Part shown: positions 1-4,087 of the stretch, in pieces | Layout: each line of letters begins with the position of its first letter | How positions within the stretch are numbered: the stretch's first letter is position 1 | The notes under the pieces: model-generated | What the model was told of the DNA's origin: nothing | The model's input: only the letters and a program-made list of their open reading frames with translations | The model's database searches: none | Assembly (NCBI GenBank): GCA_946222625.1 | Contig: CAMILJ010000087.1 | Coordinates: 1 to 8,427 of the forward strand | Reading direction: 5' to 3' | DNA: 8,427 bases | From: an uncultured Corynebacterium sp. | Lineage (GTDB): Bacteria; Actinomycetota; Actinomycetes; Mycobacteriales; Mycobacteriaceae | Program-made: the position numbers and the translations under genes

Positions 1-171
1 GCGGGACTGCACCATGTGGCGCCACCACTGGCGCTTGATGTTTTCCTTGAGCTCGACACCGAGCGGGCCGTAGTCCCACGCAGAGCGGGAACCGCCATAA
101 ATCTCACCTGCCTGGTAGACCAAGCCGCGGCGCTTACACAGGCTGACGACGGTATCAATGACGGATGCCAT
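1..171 (-). CDS. glyS: Glycine--tRNA ligase, N-terminal fragment (cut by window edge)
   Basis: This is the class II glycyl-tRNA synthetase of the homodimeric (bacterial alpha2 / eukaryote-like) type, which charges tRNA-Gly with glycine in the cytoplasm. Only the first 57 residues are in the window and the frame stays open to base 1. They show the family's N-terminal signature: a short helix with a CKRRG stretch (12-16), then YQAGEIYGG (19-27), WDYGPLGVELKENIK (32-46) and the QWWR segment (48-51). The start is ATG at 171-169, with an AGAGGAGT ribosome site at 189-182, about 10 nt upstream. It is divergent from znr; the same glyS / ArsR regulator / zur arrangement is known from M. tuberculosis and C. 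glutamicum. The identity is secure; the catalytic motifs lie outside the window. Confidence 0.95.
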   Translation of the reverse strand, partial: MASVIDTVVSLCKRRGLVYQAGEIYGGSRSAWDYGPLGVELKENIKRQWWRHMVQSR

Positions 172-203
172 AGCTAATGGGACTCCTCTGGTAGGGGACA
201 GTC

Positions 204-209
204 TTTATA
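204..209 (-). promoter_or_regulatory. Candidate -10 hexamer of glyS
   Basis: On the minus strand this reads TATAAA, preceded by TTG. It lies about 15 nt upstream of the AGAGGAG ribosome site and 33 nt upstream of the glyS ATG, which would give a leader of roughly 26 nt. No good -35 hexamer is found 16-18 nt upstream. That is common in corynebacterial promoters but weakens the call. Confidence 0.35.
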
Positions 210-297
210 CAATGCGGCCTAGTCTAGCGCGCCCCCTGACACCGCGTGCCCTCACCCCGAAACTGTGGTGCATTTTATACACTTTTTCGCATTCTTC

Positions 298-316
298 AGC
301 TATAGTACCTATATCT
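298..316. promoter_or_regulatory. Inverted repeat over the likely znr promoter; candidate operator
   Basis: TATAG-TAC-CTATA (301-313) is a perfect 5-3-5 inverted repeat. It extends with one mismatch to 8-3-8 over 298-316. It overlaps TATAGT (301-306), the most plausible znr -10 hexamer, which would place the start site near 313 and leave a leader of about 49 nt. ArsR/SmtB repressors usually bind imperfect AT-rich inverted repeats that overlap their own promoter, so autoregulation by Znr at this site is a reasonable inference. Binding is not shown by the sequence, and the core is shorter than the 12-2-12 type operator of classical SmtB. Confidence 0.35.
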
Positions 317-349
317 CTCTTTTTAACTCTCCCCTAATAGAAATGTGTG

Positions 350-355
350 AAGGTG
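350..355 (+). promoter_or_regulatory. Ribosome binding site that decides the znr start
   Basis: AAGGTG ends 6 nt before the ATG at 362, a normal spacing. The in-frame GTG at 347 lies upstream of this site and has only the AT-rich CCTAATAGAAAT before it, so the ATG at 362 is the more likely start. Confidence 0.55.
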
Positions 356-361
356 AATGGT

Positions 362-661
362 ATGACCAACACCCAGAAAGAAGCTCTCTCGTTCGATCCC
401 AAGGCAGCCGCCACCGTCATTAGCGCTTTGGATTCACCGTTGCGCATCGACATCATCCGGCGCCTAGCTGAACGCGATCACTACGTCCACGAGCTCGTTG
501 CCGCCACCGGCAAATCCCAACCGCTTATTAGCCAACACCTGCGGGTTTTGAAGCGCGCGCGCATCGTCGACAGCGAACGCCTCGGCCGCGAAGTCCGCTA
601 CTTTTTGGCGGCGCCAAAGGTCCTGCCGCTGCTTAGCGCCGCAGCATCAGCCACCGCTTAA
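362..661 (+). CDS. znr: ArsR/SmtB-family zinc-responsive transcriptional regulator
   Basis: This is a 99-residue winged helix-turn-helix repressor of the ArsR/SmtB family, which dissociates from or binds DNA in response to metal. The recognition region SQPLISQHLRVLKRARIV (52-69) is typical, followed by the wing GREVRYFLA (75-83). HYVHELV (40-46) sits where classical members carry the ELCVCDL metal motif, so H40, H43 and E44 are possible ligands. The protein has no cysteine. Its C-terminus after the wing (AAPKVLPLLSAAASATA) has no His, Asp, Glu or Cys, so the usual alpha-5 zinc site is missing. A GTG at 347 would add five residues, but the ribosome site favours ATG at 362. It precedes zur by 28 bp, and the pair matches znr-zur of C. 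glutamicum and smtB-zur of M. tuberculosis. The family is certain; the name rests on gene order. Confidence 0.85.
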   Translation: MTNTQKEALSFDPKAAATVISALDSPLRIDIIRRLAERDHYVHELVAATGKSQPLISQHLRVLKRARIVDSERLGREVRYFLAAPKVLPLLSAAASATA

Positions 662-689
662 TGGAAGCGTATTGATAAGCTTTAGACCC

Positions 690-1103
690 ATGGCCATCCA
701 CGACAGTATTCCCAAGCTCGGCGCTCGCAATACTCGCCAGCGCACCGCCGTCGTCGAAGTCCTGCGAAGTCTCGACAAGTTCGCCTCTGCCAAGGACATA
801 CACCAGGCGCTTATCGACGGCAACCAGAAAGTCGGCCTCACCACCGTCTATCGCACGCTCCAATCACTTTCGGAGATTGAAGCCGTCGACGCACTCCACA
901 TGCCCTCCGGCGAGACCCTCTACCGGCACTGCGAAAGCGAAGCGCACCACCACCACTTGGTATGCACCAAGTGCGGCCGCACCGAGGAAATCAACGGCGG
1001 GCCGATCGAAGAGTGGGCTTCCTCAGTAGCCACGGAGCACGGCTTCGAGCTCACCGGGCACGATGCCGAAATCTTCGGCATCTGTGCCGAGTGCCGTGCC
1101 TGA
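690..1103 (+). CDS. zur: Zinc uptake regulator, Fur family
   Basis: This Fur-family repressor, when zinc-loaded, shuts down zinc uptake genes. Counting from ATG 690 (137 aa), an N-terminal winged helix holds NTRQRTAVVEVL (14-25) and GLTTVYRTLQSL (49-60). A dimerization and metal domain follows, with the HHHH cluster (86-89) and two CxxC pairs, CTKC (92-95) and CAEC (132-135), which form the structural zinc site. The order of motifs and the synteny with an ArsR gene fit Zur (FurB) rather than iron-sensing Fur; the sequence alone cannot fully separate the two. The start is ambiguous. TTG at 672 would add six residues and has GGAAG (663-667) only 4 nt upstream, whereas ATG 690 gives the usual short lead before TRQR but has a weak ribosome site. 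It is probably cotranscribed with znr. Confidence 0.92.
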   Translation: MAIHDSIPKLGARNTRQRTAVVEVLRSLDKFASAKDIHQALIDGNQKVGLTTVYRTLQSLSEIEAVDALHMPSGETLYRHCESEAHHHHLVCTKCGRTEEINGGPIEEWASSVATEHGFELTGHDAEIFGICAECRA

Positions 1104-1159
1104 GGCCTTAATCTCAAGCGCCTAACGCTGCCGCGTCAGGCAGGCCACGAGGATGCGCG
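1104..1159. terminator. Convergent zur/uppS gap with weak hairpins
   Basis: The 56 bp between the two converging stops contain CTGCC (1128-1132) pairing with GGCAG (1139-1143) around a 6-nt loop. An outer pairing GGCCT (1104-1108) / AGGCC (1142-1146) is also possible but partly excludes the first. There is no T-tract on either strand, so this is at best a weak or factor-assisted two-way terminator. The location is the main argument. Confidence 0.25.
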
Positions 1160-1912
1160 CTACTTGACGCCGCCGAAGCGGCGGTCACGCCGCGCATACT
1201 CCTCCACCGCGGCGAATAGGTCTTCCGGAGTGAAGTCCGGGAAGAGCTTGTCCTGATAGATCATCTCTGCGTAGGCCGACTGCCAGAGCAGGAAGTTCGA
1301 GGTACGCTTCTCACCGGAGGGGCGCAAGAACAGATCCACGTCCGGCATATCGGGGTCATACATCACCGAGCTCACCGTCTTCTCATTGATGGAGCGCGGG
1401 TCCAGCTCGCCGCGGGAGACTTGCTCGGCGAGGGTCCGGATACCGTCGACAAGCTCGGCGCGCCCACCGTAATTCACACACATCACCAGGGTCATCTTGG
1501 TGTTGTCCTTGGTGAGCTCCTCGGCTGCCTCAAGCTCCTTAATAACGGAGCGCCACAGGCGCGGACGGCGGCCGGCCCACACCACGCGGACTCCCCTATC
1601 GTTGAGCCAGTGGCGCTGGCGGCGCAGCACATCGCGGTTAAAGCCCATGAGGAAGCGGACTTCTTCCGCGCTGCGGCGCCAATTCTCGGTGGAGAAGGCG
1701 TAGGCGGAAAGGTAAGGAACGCCGAGGGCGAGGCAGGCATCAACGACGTCGAGGAGCACAGCTTCCCCGCGGCGGTGGCCTTCGGTGCGCTTCATGCCGC
1801 GCTCCTCTGCCCAGCGGCCGTTGCCGTCCATGACCAGCGCGATGTGGCGCGGCAGGAACTCCTGCGGGATAGCGGGTGGATGAAGGACTCGGTTCGGGTC
1901 AGGCGTAATCAC
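1160..1912 (-). CDS. uppS: Cis-prenyltransferase (polyprenyl/decaprenyl diphosphate synthase)
   Basis: This enzyme condenses isopentenyl diphosphate onto an allylic primer with Z geometry. The product is the C50-C55 carrier lipid used for peptidoglycan, arabinogalactan and related envelope polymers, made at the membrane face. Seen in the 250 residues: the P-loop block VMDGNGRWAEERG (27-39) with the catalytic Asp D29, FSTENW (73-78), and RPSGEKRTSNFLLWQ (197-211) with the diphosphate-binding arginines. Length is normal for the family. By gene order it corresponds to M. tuberculosis Rv2361c (decaprenyl diphosphate synthase); exact product length is inferred. The start is GTG at 1912-1910. The next codon but one upstream in frame is TAA, so no earlier start exists, and no clear ribosome site is present. 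It follows recO by 10 nt, so translation is probably coupled to recO. Confidence 0.95.
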   Translation of the reverse strand: MITPDPNRVLHPPAIPQEFLPRHIALVMDGNGRWAEERGMKRTEGHRRGEAVLLDVVDACLALGVPYLSAYAFSTENWRRSAEEVRFLMGFNRDVLRRQRHWLNDRGVRVVWAGRRPRLWRSVIKELEAAEELTKDNTKMTLVMCVNYGGRAELVDGIRTLAEQVSRGELDPRSINEKTVSSVMYDPDMPDVDLFLRPSGEKRTSNFLLWQSAYAEMIYQDKLFPDFTPEDLFAAVEEYARRDRRFGGVK

Positions 1913-1922
1913 GCATTACAGT

Positions 1923-2639
1923 CTACTGTTCCATGATCCCCAGCGCGCCAACGCTTCGCTCAAGATGCCATTGCAGATGCGCGCGAATGAGGCGATGGGC
2001 CTCTTGGGCTTGGGCGTTCGTCGGCTGGCTGGGGTGGTCATGGGCGATAAGCCACATGTGGTGCAGGGTTTCCGGGTCTACCTCGGCGGCCCCTGGCGGG
2101 CGGCATTGGTGGCAGGCGGCGCCGCCCACGGCTGGGTGGAAGGCGTGGTGGGGGCCGGGCCTTTGGCACTGGGCGCAATCGAAAAGGCTGGGCGCCCAGC
2201 CGGCGTGGGACATGGATTTGAGGAGGAAGGCGTCGAGAAGCACGAGCGGATCGCCGTGCTGAAGCTTGTCGAGGACATCGACGCAGGCCTCGTAAAGGTA
2301 GGGATCGCCGGGGGCGTCGGCGGCGGCGAGGCGTTCGGCGGATTCGAGGGCGGCGCAGGCGGCGGTGTAGCGCTCGTAATCCTCGATGATGCGCGCGCCG
2401 AAGTAATCCACGGTATCGGCCTGGGAAATGGTGTAGAGGTTGCGGCCGGGATAGAGCTGCACGTCGAGGTTGACGAAGAGCTGTAGGCGCGAGCCGAAGC
2501 GCGATTTGGCGCGGCGAACGCCCTTGGCCACCCCGCGCACGAGGCCGTGGTGGCGGGTCAAGAGCACGATGATGCGGTCCGCTTCCCCGAAATCATAGGT
2601 GCGGATGACGAGGGCGCGGTCGCGGAAATTCTCCCGCAC
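1923..2639 (-). CDS. recO: DNA repair protein RecO
   Basis: RecO works with RecR and RecF to load RecA at gapped DNA and to anneal single strands. The 238-residue protein begins with the expected OB-fold (about 1-80; RDRALVIRTYDFGEADRI at 6-23). An alpha-helical domain follows, then a zinc-finger-like pair CAQC (155-158) and CHQC (176-179). Length is normal. The start is GTG at 2639-2637 with AGGAGA (2654-2649) 9 nt upstream, a good ribosome site. It follows era by 19 nt and precedes uppS by 10 nt, the usual actinobacterial era-recO-uppS order. The name is supported by fold signature, length and neighbourhood together; RecO sequences diverge, but I see no competing family. Confidence 0.93.
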   Translation of the reverse strand: MRENFRDRALVIRTYDFGEADRIIVLLTRHHGLVRGVAKGVRRAKSRFGSRLQLFVNLDVQLYPGRNLYTISQADTVDYFGARIIEDYERYTAACAALESAERLAAADAPGDPYLYEACVDVLDKLQHGDPLVLLDAFLLKSMSHAGWAPSLFDCAQCQRPGPHHAFHPAVGGAACHQCRPPGAAEVDPETLHHMWLIAHDHPSQPTNAQAQEAHRLIRAHLQWHLERSVGALGIMEQ

Positions 2640-2658
2640 TTTAGAAGATCTCCTGCAT

Positions 2659-3654
2659 TTAGAAGCCCAGGCGGCCCAGCGCCTTCGGGTCCGACTGCCA
2701 GTTCTTCAGAACCTTAATACGCAGGTCAAGGTAGACGTTCTGCCCAAGCAGTTGGATGATCTCCTTGCGGGCGGTGCCCACGATGCGGCGGAAGCGGCGG
2801 CCATCCTTGCCCTCAATGATGCGCTTCTGGCCGGGGCGCTCCAGGTAGAGGATGGCGTGGACGTTGAGGACATCGGGGCGTTCCTGGCTAGGCAGAATCT
2901 CATCGACCTCGACGGCAACGGAGTGCGGCAGCTCATATTTCAAACCGGACAGCGCAGACTCGCGGATGAGCTCGGCGATGCGCTTGGCCTGATCTTCGTC
3001 GGTGATGTGGTCATCGGGATAGAACTTCGGGCCTTCGGGCAGGTGATCCACGATGACCTGGGTCAGCTCATCCAGCTGCACGCGCTCGGTAGCGGAAACG
3101 GGGATGACCACGGCGTCTGGGTTCTCCTCGGAGAGCAGCTCGTGAAGGGCTATAAGCTGGGCGCCGACTTGATCCTTGGAGGCCTTGTCCAGCTTGGTGA
3201 CAATGCCAATGATGGGAGTCTTCGGCGCGACCTTGCGGACGTTCTCCAGGATCCACCGGTCGCCGGGGCCAATCTTCTCATCAGCGGGGATGGTCAAGCC
3301 GATGACGTCGACGTCGGCGTAGGTGTCCTTGACTACCTCGTTGAGGCGCTCGCCGAGCAGTGTTCGCGGGCGGTGCAGACCGGGCGTGTCGACGAGGACG
3401 ATTTGCGCATCCTCGCGGTGCACCAGGCCGCGGATGGGGTGGCGGGTGGTTTCGGGCTGGTCAGCCGTGATGGCGATCTTCTGCCCCACCAGGGCGTTGG
3501 TCAGGGTGGACTTGCCGGTGTTGGGGCGGCCGACGAAGGACACGAAGCCGGAGCGGAAGCCCTCAGGCGTGTCGGTGTATTGCGAATAGTCAGCGGCGTT
3601 GGCTTCGCCCTCGGCCGGCAGGTCCGCGAAGGCGGCATCGAAATCAGTGCTCAT
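2659..3654 (-). CDS. era: GTPase Era, 30S ribosome assembly factor
   Basis: Era binds the 3' end of 16S rRNA and acts as a checkpoint in small-subunit assembly. All GTPase motifs are present in the 331 residues: G1 GRPNTGKS (42-49), G2 around T69-T70, G3 DTPG (89-92), G4 TKLD (153-156, a T variant of NKxD) and G5 SAT (187-189). A C-terminal KH domain carries the RNA-binding GKDG loop (282-285). Most Era proteins are about 300 aa; this one has an acidic N-terminal extension of about 30 residues before GFVSFVG. The start is ATG 3654-3652 with GAGG just upstream. A near-perfect 10-bp tandem duplication covers the ribosome site and start (GATATGAG at 3667-3660 and 3657-3650). It is the first gene of the era-recO-uppS run and follows the repeat block. 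Confidence 0.96.
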   Translation of the reverse strand: MSTDFDAAFADLPAEGEANAADYSQYTDTPEGFRSGFVSFVGRPNTGKSTLTNALVGQKIAITADQPETTRHPIRGLVHREDAQIVLVDTPGLHRPRTLLGERLNEVVKDTYADVDVIGLTIPADEKIGPGDRWILENVRKVAPKTPIIGIVTKLDKASKDQVGAQLIALHELLSEENPDAVVIPVSATERVQLDELTQVIVDHLPEGPKFYPDDHITDEDQAKRIAELIRESALSGLKYELPHSVAVEVDEILPSQERPDVLNVHAILYLERPGQKRIIEGKDGRRFRRIVGTARKEIIQLLGQNVYLDLRIKVLKNWQSDPKALGRLGF

Positions 3655-3664
3655 ATCGCCTCAT

Positions 3665-3670
3665 ATCATA
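3665..3670 (-). promoter_or_regulatory. Possible -10 hexamer of era
   Basis: On the minus strand this reads TATGAT, 10 nt upstream of the era ATG. A start site 6-7 nt downstream would leave a leader of only about 4 nt and cut off the GAGG ribosome site, so use of this hexamer would imply near-leaderless translation. No good -35 is visible (ACGGGA at 17 bp). The true promoter may instead lie within or before the repeat block. Confidence 0.2.
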
Positions 3671-3744
3671 ACGCACGAGCTGCCGAGTCCCGTTCTTGTT
3701 GTATCGCTCTGCTCGGGCTCTCGCCGTGCGGCCCGCAAAGCTTC

Positions 3745-3762
3745 CTGCCGTTGCGCCGGCAG
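3745..3762. repeat. Small perfect inverted repeat
   Basis: CTGCCG (3745-3750) and CGGCAG (3757-3762) flank the 6-nt loop TTGCGC. This is a GC-rich 6-bp stem just inside the era-side edge of the repeat block. It has no T-tract, so it does not look like a terminator; its role is unknown. Confidence 0.5.
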
Positions 3763-3763
3763 A

Positions 3764-3805
3764 TGGTCCTTCCAGTTTGGTCCTTCTATTCTGGTCCCTT
3801 CTCTG
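3764..3805. repeat. Three tandem 14-bp units with a TGGTCC core
   Basis: Units start at 3764, 3778 and 3792, exactly 14 bp apart: TGGTCCTTCCAGTT, TGGTCCTTCTATTC and TGGTCCCTTCTCTG. The first two match at 11 of 14 positions; the third keeps the TGGTCC core. The third unit doubles as the left arm of the nested inverted repeat that follows. On the far side of that element, inverted cores at 3866 and 3880 (GGACC) are again 14 bp apart, so the periodicity is mirrored. Confidence 0.7.
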
Positions 3806-3873
3806 CGCAAAGGGACCATCTAACGGCTGTTTTCGCGTACCAAATGGTCCCTTTGCTGTTCGAAGGGACCAGA
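3790..3873. repeat. 84-bp nested inverted-repeat unit (GGTCCC/GGGACC)
   Basis: There are four arms. A is TCTGGTCCCTTC (3790-3801), B is GCAAAGGGACCAT (3807-3819), B' is ATGGTCCCTTTGC (3844-3856) and A' is GAAGGGACCAGA (3862-3873). A is the exact reverse complement of A' (12 bp), and B of B' (13 bp). A and B also pair locally (9-bp stem, TGGTCCCTT), as do B' and A'. The unit can therefore fold either as two adjacent hairpins or as one long nested hairpin with a 24-nt loop (3820-3843). There is no coding signal and no T-tract. The form suggests a repeated extragenic palindrome or a MITE-like relic; other copies cannot be checked here. Confidence 0.7.
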
Positions 3874-3906
3874 CTAGGGGGACCTTCTGTGCTTCTGCGG
3901 AGTTTA

Positions 3907-3933
3907 TCTGGCCTGCAGAGGGTTCGAGCCAGA
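3907..3933. repeat. Short inverted repeat with TCTG...CAGA ends
   Basis: TCTGGC (3907-3912) and GCCAGA (3928-3933) flank a 15-nt loop. It is short enough to arise by chance, but it shares the TCTG/CAGA termini of the larger units on each side. Confidence 0.35.
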
Positions 3934-3944
3934 CGGCGTCTGTC

Positions 3945-3972
3945 AAAAGGCGTCTTTGGTGGCAAAAACGCC
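3945..3972 (-). terminator. Second terminator-like hairpin downstream of pdxY
   Basis: On the minus strand a 10-bp stem with one mismatch is formed by GGCGTTTTTG (3972-3963) and CAAAGACGCC (3958-3949). TTTT follows at 3948-3945. It lies after the stronger palindrome in the direction of pdxY transcription and could act as a backup terminator. The T-tract is only four long. Confidence 0.4.
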
Positions 3973-3984
3973 ATATGGACGCCG

Positions 3985-4018
3985 CAAAAGGCGTTTTCAG
4001 GCCTGAAAACGCCTTTTG
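3985..4018. terminator. Perfect 34-bp palindrome, likely two-way intrinsic terminator
   Basis: CAAAAGGCGTTTTCAGG (3985-4001) is followed directly by its exact reverse complement (4002-4018). Transcribed from either strand it gives an A-tract, a GC-containing stem GGCGTTTTC/GAAAACGCC and then TTTT, the form of a bidirectional rho-independent terminator. It lies about 70 nt past the pdxY stop, so its natural use would be to end the dnaJ-rsmE-phoH-ybeY-pdxY transcript before era. The U-tract is short, and the centre is self-complementary with no built-in loop, so termination is inferred. Confidence 0.5.
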
Positions 4019-4087
4019 ACAGATGACTTCTGCGGGATGCCATTTGCGGGGCCACGGCAAGCACACGAAGCTGCCGAGACGTGAAAG

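Larger units (their letters stand above)
172..361. promoter_or_regulatory. Divergent glyS/znr control region
   Basis: This is the 190-bp gap between two divergent starts, so it must carry both promoters. Its AT-rich right half (about 270-345) contrasts with a GC-rich left half. The octamer TTTATACA occurs twice in direct orientation (204-211 and 274-281). Read on the minus strand, each gives TATAAA, a -10-like hexamer; the copy at 209-204 is well placed for glyS. On the plus strand TATAGT at 301-306 is the best -10 for znr. No convincing -35 hexamer is visible for either gene. I see no obvious long AT-rich Zur-type palindrome here. The promoter assignments are inference from hexamer shape and spacing only. 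Confidence 0.5.
3939..4023. repeat. 85-bp unit with 15-bp terminal inverted repeats
   Basis: TCTGTCAAAAGGCGT (3939-3953) is the exact reverse complement of 4009-4023. Inside are two hairpins. One (3949-3972) has a 10-bp stem with one mismatch and the loop GTGG; the other is a perfect 34-bp palindrome (3985-4018). CCATATGG (3971-3978) is a further small palindrome. The size and two-hairpin layout resemble the 3790-3873 unit although the sequences differ. No immediately adjacent target-site duplication is visible, but CTTCTGCGG occurs at 3892-3900 and 4027-4035. It could be a MITE-like element, a dispersed palindromic repeat, or a doubled terminator. Confidence 0.75.
3674..4078. repeat. Non-coding repeat block bracketed by a short direct repeat
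   Basis: The gap between era and pdxY (3655-4087, 433 bp) holds no credible gene. It is bracketed by CACGAGCTGCCGAG (3674-3687) and CACGAAGCTGCCGAG (4064-4078), identical but for one inserted A. Between them lie, in order: a 6-bp-stem hairpin (3745-3762), a 14-bp-period GGTCC array, a nested inverted-repeat unit (3790-3873), a 6-bp inverted repeat (3907-3933) and a palindrome-containing unit with 15-bp terminal inverted repeats (3939-4023). A 9-mer, CTTCTGCGG, also repeats directly at 3892-3900 and 4027-4035, on either side of the last two. Short open frames here are made of the repeats themselves and lack family resemblance. I infer mobile-like or structural DNA; no transposase is present. 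Confidence 0.75.

Noticed and set aside
172..346. T-box or other riboswitch upstream of glyS
   Set aside because: The distance from the likely -10 (204-209) to the glyS start leaves only about 26 nt of leader, too short for a T-box, and no T-box sequence is visible.
1421..1936. A 171-codon plus-strand frame opposite uppS, and similar long frames opposite pdxY (4109-4990) and phoH (5622-6347)
   Set aside because: Each is a shadow of a real gene with complete family motifs on the minus strand; none shows a recognisable domain.
3745..4023. CRISPR array
   Set aside because: Repeats are inverted, of unequal length and spacing, with no regular direct repeat/spacer pattern and no cas genes nearby.
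3939..4023. Insertion sequence with target-site duplication
   Set aside because: Terminal inverted repeats are clear, but no duplication abuts them and there is no transposase frame; 85 bp allows only a non-autonomous element, so it is kept as a repeat rather than called as an IS.
2599..4026. A 475-codon open frame on the plus strand opposite recO and era
   Set aside because: It lies antisense to two confidently identified genes, has low-complexity Gly/Val/Asp/Leu-rich composition typical of the complementary strand of high-GC coding DNA, and runs into the repeat block. No family resemblance.
3644..4066. Open frames of 92-140 codons within the repeat block, with recurring KGPF/TPF-like peptides
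   Set aside because: The peptide repeats are direct translations of the DNA inverted repeats, appear on both strands, overlap the era start and have no clear ribosome site. They are better explained by non-coding repeats.
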